Below are positions 1-8,674 of a DNA stretch of 31,799 nt, piece by piece. Made by a program: the position numbers and the translations under genes. Numbering within the stretch: the stretch's first letter is position 1; each line of letters opens with the position of its first letter. The notes beneath the pieces were generated by a model that was not told the origin of the DNA, did no database searches, and saw only the letters and a list, made by a program, of their open reading frames with translations. The DNA is taken from positions 1-31,799 of the forward strand of contig DASXUC010000007.1 in the NCBI GenBank assembly GCA_036505015.1, given 5' to 3'. Source of the DNA: DASXUC01 sp036505015 (GTDB lineage Bacteria > Sysuimicrobiota > Sysuimicrobiia > Sysuimicrobiales > Kaftiobacteriaceae).

Positions 1-1
1 G

Positions 2-157
2 ACTTCACCGACGCCGGTCACGGGAATTGCCGGTAGCGATAAGACGGCGTTCTGTCTGGTGGGACGTTCCGGGCAGGTCGCCCTCGCAATGGCAGAAAAT
101 CAGTACATCCAACGCGATGGGTGGTCCCGCCCTCCTCGAAGCCCGCTCCATCTCTAA
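2..157 (+). other. possible 3' end of an unrecognised upstream gene
   Basis: Frame 2 is open from the window edge to a TAA at 155-157 and encodes about 51 residues, including the plausible stretch AGSDKTAFCLVGRSGQ. If real, it would overlap the start of the RbsA-like gene by about 41 bases, which is long but possible. Frame 1 instead stops at 34-36 after DFTDAGHGNCR. I cannot tell which, if either, is the true end of the preceding gene. No family is recognisable. Confidence 0.2.
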
Positions 158-1637
158 GACCTTCCCGGGGACCCGGGCCCTGGACCATGTCGACCTCCAG
201 GTGTCCGCCGGCGAAATTCACGCCCTCGTCGGAGAGAACGGCGCCGGCAAGACGACGTTGATGATGATCCTGGCCGGGGTCTTCCCGCCCGATGAAGGCG
301 CGGTGGTATGGGACGGGCGGGAGGTGCGGCTCAGCGATCCCCGCGTCGCTCAGGGATTGGGCATCGGAACCGTCTTCCAGGAGCTCAGCCTCGTGCCCGG
401 ACTGAGTGTCGCGGAAAATATCTTCCTCAACCGCTCTCCTTCGCGGACTCCATTCGGTCTCGTCGACTGGCGGCGTCTGGACACTGAGGCCCGATCTGTA
501 CTGATTTCCTTAGAAGTCGACATCGATCCGGCGGTCCCCGTCAAGACTCTGGGGATGGGGGCGCGCCAGATGGTCGAAATCGCCAAGGCCTTGTCCCTGC
601 GGTGTCAGATCGTCTTGTTGGACGAGCCGACATCCGCGCTCTCGCCGATCGAGGTGCAGCGACTCTTCGCGGCGATGCGCGCCTTGCGCCAACAGGGACT
701 GGGCATTGTCTTCATCACCCATCGCATCGCGGAGGTATTCCAGGTCGCCGATCGCGTGACCGTGCTGCGTGACGGCCATCACGTTGGGACGTTTGAGATT
801 TCCGCCGCCACCCCCGGGCTGATCGTGCACTCCATGGTGGGACGCATCCTGGGCAAGGTGATGCGTCCGCCGGAGCCATCGCGCACAGCACCGATCCTAG
901 AAGTCTCGCACCTCTCGTGGCCTCCGGTCCTTCAGGACGTGGAGTTCTCGCTGTATCCGGGTGAGATTTTGGGCGTGGCCGGTTTTCCCGGGTCAGGCCG
1001 TGAGGAGATCGGGCGGGTGCTGTTCGGCATTGAGCGGCCGGCGACGGGGGGGTGTCGCGTGGACGGACGATCGATCTTGATCCGTTCGCCTGAGGATGCC
1101 CTCCGAGCCGGCATCGGGTACCTTCCCGCGGACCGGCGGACGTTGGGGCTGTTCCTGCGCATGCCGGTTGCAGACAACATCGTAGTCACGGCACTCACCC
1201 GCGTCGCGCGCTTCGGGATCGTAGACGATGCGCAGGCGACACGGATCGCAGGCCGGTATGTCGATCGTCTGCAGATCCGCACCCCGTCGGTGGCCCAACT
1301 CGTGGGTCGCCTCAGCGGCGGCAACCAGCAAAAGGTCGCGTTCTCCAAATGGCTGCTGACGCGGCCGCGGATCCTCATCGCCGATGGGCCGACGATCGGC
1401 GTTGATGTGGGCGCGCGCACGGAAATCCACCAGCTGCTCCTGCAGCTGGCGGCCGATGGGATGTCGGTGCTGCTCCTCTCCACGGATCTGCCGGAGTTGC
1501 TCGGTTTGAGTAACCGCATCATGGTGATGAACAGCGGACGCGTGGTGGGGATCCTGCCCAGCGCAGAAGCGACCGAGGAACGGGTGATGACCCTCGCGGC
1601 CGGACAGTTCACGCCGCTGGCGCGAGGCGAAGTGTGA
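117..1637 (+). CDS. sugar ABC transporter ATP-binding protein (RbsA/MglA type, two NBDs)
   Basis: This is the cytoplasmic ATPase of a CUT2 sugar importer, 506 residues and so of normal RbsA length. I chose the ATG at 117 because homology-like sequence begins there (LLEARSISKTFPGTRALD); the frame stays open back to 27, but that extension is not family-like. NBD1 has Walker A GENGAGKTT (about 39-47), a C-loop around residues 145-156, Walker B VLLDEPTSAL (about 166-175) and the H-loop THR. NBD2 has the family's usual degenerate Walker A (GFPGSGREE), a good C-loop LSGGNQQK (about 399-406), and an odd Walker B: IADGPTIGVDVG, with Gly424 where Glu is expected. The stop overlaps the start of the permease gene. 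The substrate is not determinable. It is the first of three co-directional transporter genes. Confidence 0.95.
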   Translation: MGGPALLEARSISKTFPGTRALDHVDLQVSAGEIHALVGENGAGKTTLMMILAGVFPPDEGAVVWDGREVRLSDPRVAQGLGIGTVFQELSLVPGLSVAENIFLNRSPSRTPFGLVDWRRLDTEARSVLISLEVDIDPAVPVKTLGMGARQMVEIAKALSLRCQIVLLDEPTSALSPIEVQRLFAAMRALRQQGLGIVFITHRIAEVFQVADRVTVLRDGHHVGTFEISAATPGLIVHSMVGRILGKVMRPPEPSRTAPILEVSHLSWPPVLQDVEFSLYPGEILGVAGFPGSGREEIGRVLFGIERPATGGCRVDGRSILIRSPEDALRAGIGYLPADRRTLGLFLRMPVADNIVVTALTRVARFGIVDDAQATRIAGRYVDRLQIRTPSVAQLVGRLSGGNQQKVAFSKWLLTRPRILIADGPTIGVDVGARTEIHQLLLQLAADGMSVLLLSTDLPELLGLSNRIMVMNSGRVVGILPSAEATEERVMTLAAGQFTPLARGEV

Positions 1638-2650
1638 TGGACGAAAAACCCGCCCCCTCGACGTCGGGGCTGAAGACGCAGCCGCAGGTGCGTGCCGGCG
1701 CGGGCGGCGTGGCCAGACTGCTCCGCACGCGGGAACTGCTGCTGCTCCTGGTGATCGTGCTGGTTTCCCTCGGCATCTCCAGGGTCACCCCGTATTTCCT
1801 GACCTCCGGGAACCTGAAGGCGATGCTGATCGGCATGGTGCCCACCGCGATCATCGCGGTCGGGACCGCCATCGTCCTCGCCGGAGGTGGGTTGGATCTT
1901 TCGGTGGGATCTGTTATGGCTCTCAGCGGCACCGTGGCCGGGCTCTTACTGCTGCAGGGGCTGCCCATCTGGCTCACCCTCGGGCTCGTGGTGGCCGGAG
2001 GGGGTCTCACCGGCCTCGGCACCGGCCTCGTAATCACTCGGATCCGGGTGAATCCCCTCATTGCGACCCTGGGGATGATGACGATCACCCGGGGGATCGC
2101 CTTTGTCGCCACGGAAGGTTTCTCCGTCAGCGGGCTCCCCGATCCGTTCGCATATTGGGGGCAAGGGAGCGCGCTCGAGGTGCCCCCGATGGTCTGGGTG
2201 ATGGTGGTCATCGTAGTCGTGGGCGATCTGGCGCTGCGCAAGACGAAATTCCTGCGCGAGGTCTACTACGTCGGCGGGAACGAACGCGCCGCGCTGCTCT
2301 CAGGCATTCCCGTGAACCGGGTGAAAGTAACGACGTACGTGATTTCCGCCGCGCTGTCGGCCGTCGCCGGCATCCTGCTCGCGTCCCGCCTGATGTCGGG
2401 TACGCCGACCGCGGGGATCGGTCTGGAACTCAACGTCATCGCCGCGGCCGTCTTGGGGGGAGCCAGCCTGATCGGCGGCGAGGGAACCGTGCTCGGCGCC
2501 TTCCTCGGCACGGTCTTCATGACGATGCTGGGCAACATCATGATCCTGCTGGCCGTCTCCATCTACTGGCAGGGCGTCGCCTCAGGGCTTGTCCTCATCA
2601 CGGTGGTCGGCCTGGATATGTTCGTGCGCACCCGCCGGGGTGAAGTGTGA
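1637..2650 (+). CDS. sugar ABC transporter permease (RbsC type, BPD_transp_2)
   Basis: This is the inner-membrane channel subunit of the same importer, 337 residues. About 20 polar N-terminal residues precede the first hydrophobic segment (LLLLLVIVLVSLGIS), and 8-10 hydrophobic segments follow. Family hallmarks are GGGLDLSVGSVMALSGTVAG (about residues 75-95) and, near the C-terminus, VLGGASLIGGEGTVLGAFLG. The coupling region between them includes YYVGGNERAALLSGI. The ATG at 1637 shares one base with the TGA of the ATPase gene. A GTG at 1634 is an alternative start that would give a 4-base overlap and one extra residue. GAGG at 1624-1627 is the likely ribosome-binding site. Translational coupling to the ATPase is likely. 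Confidence 0.94.
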   Translation: MDEKPAPSTSGLKTQPQVRAGAGGVARLLRTRELLLLLVIVLVSLGISRVTPYFLTSGNLKAMLIGMVPTAIIAVGTAIVLAGGGLDLSVGSVMALSGTVAGLLLLQGLPIWLTLGLVVAGGGLTGLGTGLVITRIRVNPLIATLGMMTITRGIAFVATEGFSVSGLPDPFAYWGQGSALEVPPMVWVMVVIVVVGDLALRKTKFLREVYYVGGNERAALLSGIPVNRVKVTTYVISAALSAVAGILLASRLMSGTPTAGIGLELNVIAAAVLGGASLIGGEGTVLGAFLGTVFMTMLGNIMILLAVSIYWQGVASGLVLITVVGLDMFVRTRRGEV

Positions 2651-2736
2651 GACCGCGTGGCGGGTCATGTTCACGAGGAAAGGGGGTGCACGCGTAGGTC
2701 GCGCTGCGAAGCATCCTGAGGGAGGAGGAAAGGCAC

Positions 2737-3759
2737 ATGGTCAGTCGGTTGATGAGACAGGGACGGTTGCGGACAGCGCTGTCATGGTGCGTGGTATTCG
2801 CGCTGAGTGTGAGCGTCGCGTGGATCTTCGGCCTGCAGCAAACGGCGACGCAGGCCGCCGCGCCGACGGAGACCTACGTGTACGTGTCATGCGTGACCCA
2901 GGTGCCCTTTTGGATCGATCAGAAGCAGGCACTCGCCGACGTGGGCCAGGCCCTGGGGGTGAGGGCCGTGTTCACGGGACCGACCACCGCCGATCCACAG
3001 GCCGAGGCCGCCGCGCTCGATCAGATCATCGCCTCGCATCCCGCGGGCATCATGGTGTTCCCCTGCGACGAGAAGGCCCTGACCCCGGGGATCAACCGCG
3101 CGGTGGATGCCGGAATTCCAGTGATCACCATGATCGGCGACGTGCCCGGCAGCAAACGGTTCACACACATCGGCATCAACAACTTCCGCGCGGGGGTCGA
3201 AGGGGCCAAACTCCTGGCCGCGGCCATCGGCGGTAAGGGTAAAGTCGTCGTCGGGACGTTCCAGGCCGCCGGCGTCCTCGACCGGATGCGTGGATACAAG
3301 GACTACCTGGCAAAGAACTACCCGGGGATCAAGGTCGTCGCGGTCGTGGATGACCACGCGGACCCGTCATACGCGCCGCAGGCGTATGCCGCGGCGATCG
3401 CCGCGAATCCTGATTTGGCCGGCATCGGCGGCACAGACGGAGACTCGGGCGTAGGCGCGGCCAGGGCCGTCATCGAGGCAGGGAAGAAAGGCAAGATCAA
3501 GATCATCGCCATGGATCGCAACGAAGACATGCTCAACTACATCGCTGACGGGACGATCACGGCCGCCGTGGCGCAGAAGAGCTATTTGGAAACATGGTTG
3601 GCCGTGCAACTCCTCTACGCACTCCGCCATAACGCCGGCCCGGGGAAGATGCTGCCGGATTGGAGAAGCGCAGGAGTCAACCCGCTGCCTGTAGACATCG
3701 ACACCGGGATCATGCCGATCACGACCGCCAACGTGAAGCAGTTCCGCCATAAGAAGTAA
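2737..3759 (+). CDS. sugar ABC transporter substrate-binding protein (periplasmic-binding type 1, RbsB-like)
   Basis: This is an exported sugar-binding protein of 340 residues. The start at 2737 is fixed by a strong ribosome-binding site (GGGAGGAGGAAAG, 2720-2732). A basic N-terminus (MVSRLMRQGRLR) and a hydrophobic core (about 13-32) form a signal peptide, with cleavage probable near TQAAAPTET. No lipobox cysteine is evident. The mature part has the two-lobe RbsB pattern: a first lobe with DQIIASHPAGIMVFP and GIPVITMIGDVPGSKR, and a second lobe with GKVVVGTFQAAGVLDRMRGY and DLAGIGGTDGDSGVGAAR. It lies 86 bases downstream of the permease gene and completes the ATPase-permease-binding protein set. 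The order, with the binding protein last, is less common than binding protein first. The ligand is unknown. Confidence 0.94.
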   Translation: MVSRLMRQGRLRTALSWCVVFALSVSVAWIFGLQQTATQAAAPTETYVYVSCVTQVPFWIDQKQALADVGQALGVRAVFTGPTTADPQAEAAALDQIIASHPAGIMVFPCDEKALTPGINRAVDAGIPVITMIGDVPGSKRFTHIGINNFRAGVEGAKLLAAAIGGKGKVVVGTFQAAGVLDRMRGYKDYLAKNYPGIKVVAVVDDHADPSYAPQAYAAAIAANPDLAGIGGTDGDSGVGAARAVIEAGKKGKIKIIAMDRNEDMLNYIADGTITAAVAQKSYLETWLAVQLLYALRHNAGPGKMLPDWRSAGVNPLPVDIDTGIMPITTANVKQFRHKK

Positions 3760-3765
3760 GCATCC

Positions 3766-3795
3766 GGGCGGCCCGGCCACGCGGCCGGGCCGCCC
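3766..3795. terminator. GC-rich 13-bp hairpin between convergent operons
   Basis: A perfect inverted repeat (GGGCGGCCCGGCC at 3766-3778, loop ACGC, then its complement at 3783-3795) fills the 36-base gap between the binding-protein stop (3759) and the stop of the convergent epimerase gene (3796). It can fold from either strand. There is no clean T-tract on either side, so it may work as a bidirectional pause, a processing block or a Rho-assisted terminator rather than a textbook intrinsic terminator. Confidence 0.7.
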
Positions 3796-4863
3796 CTACT
3801 GCTGTACGACCCCTGCCTGCGTGATGCGGGACACGCCGTCTCCCTCATACGCAACGGCGGCCAGGGTGGTTTCGATCGTCTGGTGCGGTGCCAGGACCAG
3901 CGCGGTGCCGTTCTGGATGGCGTTGGCCACGCCGGCCGGCGGCCAGCTCGTGAATGGTTCCAGCGCGCAATTGTAGGTCCGGCCATACCACGGGTAATCG
4001 GTGTGCCCCCCGTAGACCTGCCACATCCACAGACACTGGAACAGCCTCCGGTCCCAGGCCATTCCGAACCCGACGCGCTGCCGGCGGTTGGTCAGCCCAT
4101 ACCACCCGTCGTCGAGATCCCAGAACGAGACCACGTCCACCGATCCGGTCTGAGGCGGCAGGACCCGCGTGATGTCCTGCAGCTCACTGGTGCGCCGGTT
4201 CTTCACCATCGGAAACGCATAGCCGTCGCCCGGCTCCCATAATCCGTTGGCGTGAAACGCCAGCACCCGGACGGTGCGCGCCGGCGCCTGCACTACGCAA
4301 CTGTCGTCGAGAAACGGCTCACCGAAACTCGGGTGATGCCCCCACATCACCGCGAACTCCACCGGCGCCTCATTGACGAGACGCTCGCTGATCAGCAGCG
4401 CGGGGATCTCGCGCCGCAGGCTCATCCGGCGCTCCAGCAGCAGCGGGCTCCGATAGCACCGGGTGCGCACCGTCAAGCCCACGCGGTCGGGAGAATCCTC
4501 GTCCACCTGCGCGTCAAAGGGCAGCAGCGAGACTTCCCCATGCAGTCCTTGATAGGTCCCCAAGTACGGCTGCTCGGCCCAGCCGGCTGACGGCAGCACT
4601 TCCTGCCATCCCCCATAGAAATAGTCGTGAAAGGCCCCTTCCGGAAGCGCGCTGGTCGCGACGAACGGTGCGCGCATAGGGATGGGGGACTGCCAGAGGA
4701 AATCGAGATCACGGGGCTTGTAGGTGAATTCAAAAAGGTCCGCGCCCTTGTCCAGCAGGATGCCGATGCGGATGAGTTCGTTTTCCAGGAATGCCACGCG
4801 CATGCCCTTGTAGGTGTAGTCCAGCGAAACCCGGCACCCGCTCTTGCGTCCATGCGTGTACAT
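3796..4863 (-). CDS. aldose 1-epimerase-like protein (galactose-mutarotase fold, DUF4432-like)
   Basis: This is a predicted cytoplasmic 355-residue protein of the carbohydrate-mutarotase superfamily, which interconverts alpha and beta anomers of sugars. Visible hallmarks are an N-terminal beta-rich segment with NELIRIGILLDKGADLFEF, then GGWQEVLPSAG, and the conserved WGHHPSFGEPFL (about residues 169-180), where a histidine typical of this fold sits. The start ATG at 4863 is preceded by AGGGGAG. It is the last gene of the minus-strand sugar operon, 32 bases after the permease. Its position suggests that it adjusts the imported sugar for the dehydrogenase encoded upstream. No signal peptide is seen. 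The exact sugar cannot be read from sequence. Confidence 0.85.
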   Translation of the reverse strand: MYTHGRKSGCRVSLDYTYKGMRVAFLENELIRIGILLDKGADLFEFTYKPRDLDFLWQSPIPMRAPFVATSALPEGAFHDYFYGGWQEVLPSAGWAEQPYLGTYQGLHGEVSLLPFDAQVDEDSPDRVGLTVRTRCYRSPLLLERRMSLRREIPALLISERLVNEAPVEFAVMWGHHPSFGEPFLDDSCVVQAPARTVRVLAFHANGLWEPGDGYAFPMVKNRRTSELQDITRVLPPQTGSVDVVSFWDLDDGWYGLTNRRQRVGFGMAWDRRLFQCLWMWQVYGGHTDYPWYGRTYNCALEPFTSWPPAGVANAIQNGTALVLAPHQTIETTLAAVAYEGDGVSRITQAGVVQQ

Positions 4864-4895
4864 CGCTTAGGTGCTCCCCTCGGCGTATCCGCGTT

Positions 4896-5921
4896 TCACG
4901 TGTCCTTCGAATCCTCCTCGGCGGGTTCCGCCCGGGGCGGACTGCGCCGGGGGCGCAGCATCTTGGTGAACAGCCCACCCGCTTCTCCCCGCCAGCGGTC
5001 GATACCGACGGCGGCCGCGATAATGATGCCCAGGGTGATACCCTGCCATGACGTGGGGACATCGTTGAGATTCAATCCATTCTGCACCACGGCGATGGTC
5101 AGCGCGCCGATCAACGTGGCGATCACGTTCCCATAGCCGCCCGTCAGGCTGGCGCCGCCGATCACGGCCGCCCCGATCGCCTGCAGTTCCATGCCCGCGC
5201 CGTAGTTCGGCGATCCCGAGTTCAGCCGGGCGGCCATCACGACGCTGGCGAGCCCGGCGGTGCCTCCGGCCATGATATACGCCAGCATATGAATCCGCCG
5301 GACCTTGATGCCGGAGAGGCGGGCGGCCGCCTCGTTCCCTCCCACGGCATAGATCTCGCGGCCCGGGATCGTGTAGTAGAGGAATACGAACGCCAGCAGA
5401 TAGCACACCAGCACGTAGTAGAAGGGCAGCGGCACCCCAAGCAGAGAGCCGTAGAAGATCGGTTCCAGCGCCGGAGAGACCGAAAAGATGGGCGACCCGT
5501 TATTGTAGAGAAATGCCCAGCCCTTGTAGGCACTGAGGGTGGCGAGCGTGGCGATGAACGACGGGATGCGCAGGTACGCCACCATCACGCCGTTGATCGC
5601 CCCCAGCGCGCACCCGAGCACGACGAGCAGCGGGGCCGCGACGGCCAGCGGCAGGCCATCCCAGCGCACGAAGATCGCGATCAGCATAGTGAGCAGCGCG
5701 ACCATCGAGCCGGGCGAGAGATCGATTCCTCCGGTGAGGATGACGACGGTGGATCCGATCGCCATGATCGCGATGATGCTCACCTGCAGGGAGACGTTCA
5801 ACAGGTTCCGGGTATCCAGAAAGCGATCGGTCGTCAGGCTGATCACGAGCGCGGACAGCAACAGCGCCGTCAGCGGCCCCACGAAGGTGGGGCCCAGGAT
5901 CCGGATGGGCCGCCGCTGCAT
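4896..5921 (-). CDS. sugar ABC transporter permease (RbsC type, second system)
   Basis: This 341-residue inner-membrane permease belongs to the second CUT2 importer. Many hydrophobic segments are present, with the family motifs VVILTGGIDLSPGSMVALLT (about residues 59-78), YAVGGNEAAARLSGIKVRRI in the cytoplasmic loop, and AAVIGGASLTGGYGNVIATL near the C-terminus. A charged tail (PRRSPPRAEPAEEDSKDT) follows the last membrane segment. The ATG at 5921 lies three bases after the ATPase stop, and its ribosome-binding site (GGGAG) lies inside the last codons of the ATPase gene, so the two are probably translationally coupled. It is paralogous in family to the permease at 1637-2650 but clearly different in sequence. 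Confidence 0.94.
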   Translation of the reverse strand: MQRRPIRILGPTFVGPLTALLLSALVISLTTDRFLDTRNLLNVSLQVSIIAIMAIGSTVVILTGGIDLSPGSMVALLTMLIAIFVRWDGLPLAVAAPLLVVLGCALGAINGVMVAYLRIPSFIATLATLSAYKGWAFLYNNGSPIFSVSPALEPIFYGSLLGVPLPFYYVLVCYLLAFVFLYYTIPGREIYAVGGNEAAARLSGIKVRRIHMLAYIMAGGTAGLASVVMAARLNSGSPNYGAGMELQAIGAAVIGGASLTGGYGNVIATLIGALTIAVVQNGLNLNDVPTSWQGITLGIIIAAAVGIDRWRGEAGGLFTKMLRPRRSPPRAEPAEEDSKDT

Positions 5922-5924
5922 CTG

Positions 5925-7487
5925 CTATTCTCCCGTCACCGCTGCGGCGGCGGGCGCGGCCGCGATGATCGCTAACTCGTTGAGCTCGCGCGCCGGAGCC
6001 ACCTGCACAATGCGTCCGTCCCGGACCACGGCCACCCGGTCGCTCATCGCCAGGAGTTCGCGATAATCCGAGCTGATCAACACCACCGCCTTGCCCTGCG
6101 CGGTAAGGTTGTTGATCAATCGGTACACCTCCACTTTGGCGCCGACGTCGATGCCCTGCGTGGGTTCGTCGAGGATCAGGACCTTGGCGCCGGCGAAGAG
6201 CCACCGCGCGATCATCACTTTCTGCTGGGTCCCGCCGGAGAGGAACCGCACGGTCTTCCACTGCGCCGCGGGATCAATGCGCAGCTGGCGGATGAATGTC
6301 TCGCCAAGCGTTTGCTCCCGCCGCAGGCTCATCAACACGCCGCGCAGGAGCGCCCGCAGCCGGGAAATGGTGATGTTCTCCACACCGGTGAAGTTCCAGA
6401 AGAGCCCGTCGGCCTTTCTGTTCTCCGGAATCATGGCCACCCCCGCGGCGATGGCCTCGGCGGGCGAGCCGAAGCGGACCACACGACCCTCCAGCGTGCA
6501 CACGCCCGACACCACCGGGTCGGCCCCGGCGAGCGCGCGGCCGATCGCGGTGCGGCCGGATCCCACCACACCCCCGAGACCGAGCACCTCGCCGCGGTGC
6601 ACGGTCAGGGTTACGCCGTTGGCGCCGCGGTCGGTCCGCAGATCACGCACTTCGAGCACGGGCACCTCGGTGGCGTGGTGCTCCTTCGGATAGTGGTCAG
6701 CGATCTCGGCGCCGACCATCAGCCGGACGATGGTATTCAGATCCAGATCCATGCTCGCGCGCGTCGCCACGAGGCGCCCATCTTTCAAGATCGTTACCCG
6801 GTCGGCCAGTCCCATGATCTCGTGCAGCCGGTGCGAGATATACAGAATAGCGCGGCCGCGGCGCGCCAGCCCGCGAATCAGATCGTGCAGACGCCGCGTC
6901 TCGTGCAGAGCCAGAGCCGTTGTCGGCTCATCCATGATCAGCAGCCCGGAGTCGGCGGAGATGGCTTTGGCGATTTCCACGAGCTGCTGCTCGGCCACCG
7001 AAAGGGATTGGACCGGGGTGGTGACGTCGAGACGGATCCCGAGTTGTTCGAGCACCTCGCGGGCGTGCTGCCCCATCCGCGCTCTGTCCACGAACAGGGC
7101 CGGCCTCCGGCTGGGGAGATGACCCAGGGAGATGTTTTCCGCAACGCTGAGGGTCGGGACCAGAGAGAATTCCTGGTAAATCGCGGCCACGCCGCGCAGC
7201 CACGCGGCGGTCGGATGCGGCAACGTGATCGGCTGGCCCTTGAAACGGATCTCACCGCTGTCGGGCTGATGCGCCCCGGTGAGCACCTTGGCCAGTGTGG
7301 ACTTGCCGCTTCCATTCTCCCCCACCAGGGCGTGGATCTCCCCGGGGTAGAGGGCGATGGACACGGCATTGAGGGCCTGGACACCGGGGAAGGCCTTGGA
7401 AATGGCGTCGAGCTCCCACAGCGGAGGCCCGGCCGGTAACCCCCCTGGTGCGCCCATGGCGGCAGGGGCGGCCCGGCGCTCAGGCAT
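5925..7487 (-). CDS. sugar ABC transporter ATP-binding protein (RbsA/MglA type, second system)
   Basis: This is a double-NBD sugar-import ATPase of 520 residues. I placed the start at the ATG at 7487, with GGGGCGG upstream; a TTG at 7502 (five residues longer) and an ATG at 7457 are alternatives. NBD1 shows Walker A GENGSGKST (about 56-64), C-loop LSVAEQQLVEIAKA, Walker B LLIMDEPTTAL and the H-loop SHR. NBD2 has the expected degenerate P-loop (GVVGSGRTA), C-loop LSGGTQQK and an intact Walker B ILDEPTQGIDVGAK. The intact glutamate contrasts with the Gly in the first system's ATPase. It lies between the binding-protein and permease genes in one operon. The C-terminal tail is Ala-rich. Confidence 0.93.
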   Translation of the reverse strand: MPERRAAPAAMGAPGGLPAGPPLWELDAISKAFPGVQALNAVSIALYPGEIHALVGENGSGKSTLAKVLTGAHQPDSGEIRFKGQPITLPHPTAAWLRGVAAIYQEFSLVPTLSVAENISLGHLPSRRPALFVDRARMGQHAREVLEQLGIRLDVTTPVQSLSVAEQQLVEIAKAISADSGLLIMDEPTTALALHETRRLHDLIRGLARRGRAILYISHRLHEIMGLADRVTILKDGRLVATRASMDLDLNTIVRLMVGAEIADHYPKEHHATEVPVLEVRDLRTDRGANGVTLTVHRGEVLGLGGVVGSGRTAIGRALAGADPVVSGVCTLEGRVVRFGSPAEAIAAGVAMIPENRKADGLFWNFTGVENITISRLRALLRGVLMSLRREQTLGETFIRQLRIDPAAQWKTVRFLSGGTQQKVMIARWLFAGAKVLILDEPTQGIDVGAKVEVYRLINNLTAQGKAVVLISSDYRELLAMSDRVAVVRDGRIVQVAPARELNELAIIAAAPAAAAVTGE

Positions 7488-7514
7488 GCCGAGCCGCCCC
7501 AAAAGATCTGCGCG

Positions 7515-8624
7515 TCACTTACACGTGTACGGCTTTACGGGTTTGGGATACAGCCGCTCCGGATGGCATAGGAACTCGACGACGTTGCTCTTGTCCACAA
7601 TGACCACCGGCGTCTCCACGTACCCACCCTTGAACTTCCCGCTGAGACAGTTCATCGTCACCTGCATGGCGACGCGTCCCATCTCGAAGGGCGTGGTGTT
7701 GACCGTGGCCGTAACCTCGCCGTTGGCAATCGGCTCGAGCCCGGCGCCGGTGTCGCCGTCGTTGCCCAACAGGATCAGACCCTGCTTCTTCAACGCCGCG
7801 GCGGCCTTCGCCGCGCCGAAGATCTCGTAGTCGTTGGCGGCGAAGATCAGCTGGATGTCCGGGTGGGCCTGCAGCATGTCCAGCGCCGCCTTGTTGCCGC
7901 CGTCTACGTTCCAGTTTCCGTCCAGGCTGGAGACGATCTTGAAGTTGGACGCCTTCTTGATGGCGTCGACGAACCCGCCGACCCGTTCTTTCGAATGGTA
8001 GCCCGGCGCGCCTTCCAAAATGCCGACGACGGTCGGCTTGCCGGCGCGCAACCTGATCGCGTACTGGCCGATCTTGTACGTTCCGGCGCGCTGCTTGTAG
8101 CCGACGACCGCGTTGACCGGCGATGGGAAGTTCGGGATGTCGGAGTTTACGATCACCACCGCGATGCCCTGCGCGACCGCCTGCTTCACCAACGGGGCCG
8201 CGGCGTGCTCATCGTGCGTGGAGAGAATAATTCCGGCCACCCGCTGGCTGATCACGTCCTGGATCATGCCCATCTGGCCATTGATGTCATTACCGCTCTG
8301 CGGCGCGAGCATGAACGTAGTGGCTCCCAGATCCTTGGCCCGGGCCTTCACGCCCTCGCCGATTGCGATGTAGTAGTTGAATTCGGTCGCCGGCGGCATG
8401 TAGGCGATGCGCGCGGGCTTTCCCGGTTTGTACGCCAGGCCTTTGCACGCGGCCTGGGACCCGGTCGATAGCGGCGTGGGCGTCGCGTAGGTAAGCGGCG
8501 CAGCCGCGGTCCCCACTGTGACCCACGGCCCGCCATACACGACCACGGCAATTGCCACGGCCATCACCACAAGCGCCTTGCCGAACCTGACGGTCCGGCG
8601 CCACTTCCTGGATCCTCCCCGCAT
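7515..8624 (-). CDS. sugar ABC transporter substrate-binding protein (second system)
   Basis: This is an exported RbsB-like binding protein of 369 residues. The ATG at 8624 is chosen because a very strong ribosome-binding site (AGAGGGGGGAG) stands just upstream; the frame extends to 8678 without a comparable site. The N-terminus MRGGSRKWRRTVRFGKA is basic and is followed by a hydrophobic core VVMAVAIAVVVYGGPW, a signal peptide or anchor. The mature lobes carry RVAGIILSTHDEHAA, GIAVVIVNSDIPNF, VGILEGAPGYHSKERVGGF and LIFAANDYEIFGAA. Four cysteines (in AACKG, MNCLSG, FLCHPE and the terminal YTCK) could form disulfides outside the membrane. It precedes its ATPase and permease genes in the usual order. 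The ligand is unknown. Confidence 0.93.
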   Translation of the reverse strand: MRGGSRKWRRTVRFGKALVVMAVAIAVVVYGGPWVTVGTAAAPLTYATPTPLSTGSQAACKGLAYKPGKPARIAYMPPATEFNYYIAIGEGVKARAKDLGATTFMLAPQSGNDINGQMGMIQDVISQRVAGIILSTHDEHAAAPLVKQAVAQGIAVVIVNSDIPNFPSPVNAVVGYKQRAGTYKIGQYAIRLRAGKPTVVGILEGAPGYHSKERVGGFVDAIKKASNFKIVSSLDGNWNVDGGNKAALDMLQAHPDIQLIFAANDYEIFGAAKAAAALKKQGLILLGNDGDTGAGLEPIANGEVTATVNTTPFEMGRVAMQVTMNCLSGKFKGGYVETPVVIVDKSNVVEFLCHPERLYPKPVKPYTCK

Positions 8625-8674
8625 TGCGTGCTCCCCCCTCTCGAGTACGTGCCGAACGGGCCTCGCCCCACCAT

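Noticed and set aside
2651..2736. A riboswitch between the first permease and binding-protein genes
   Set aside because: Only 86 bases long, and I see no recognisable aptamer elements or stable hairpin beyond the ribosome-binding site.
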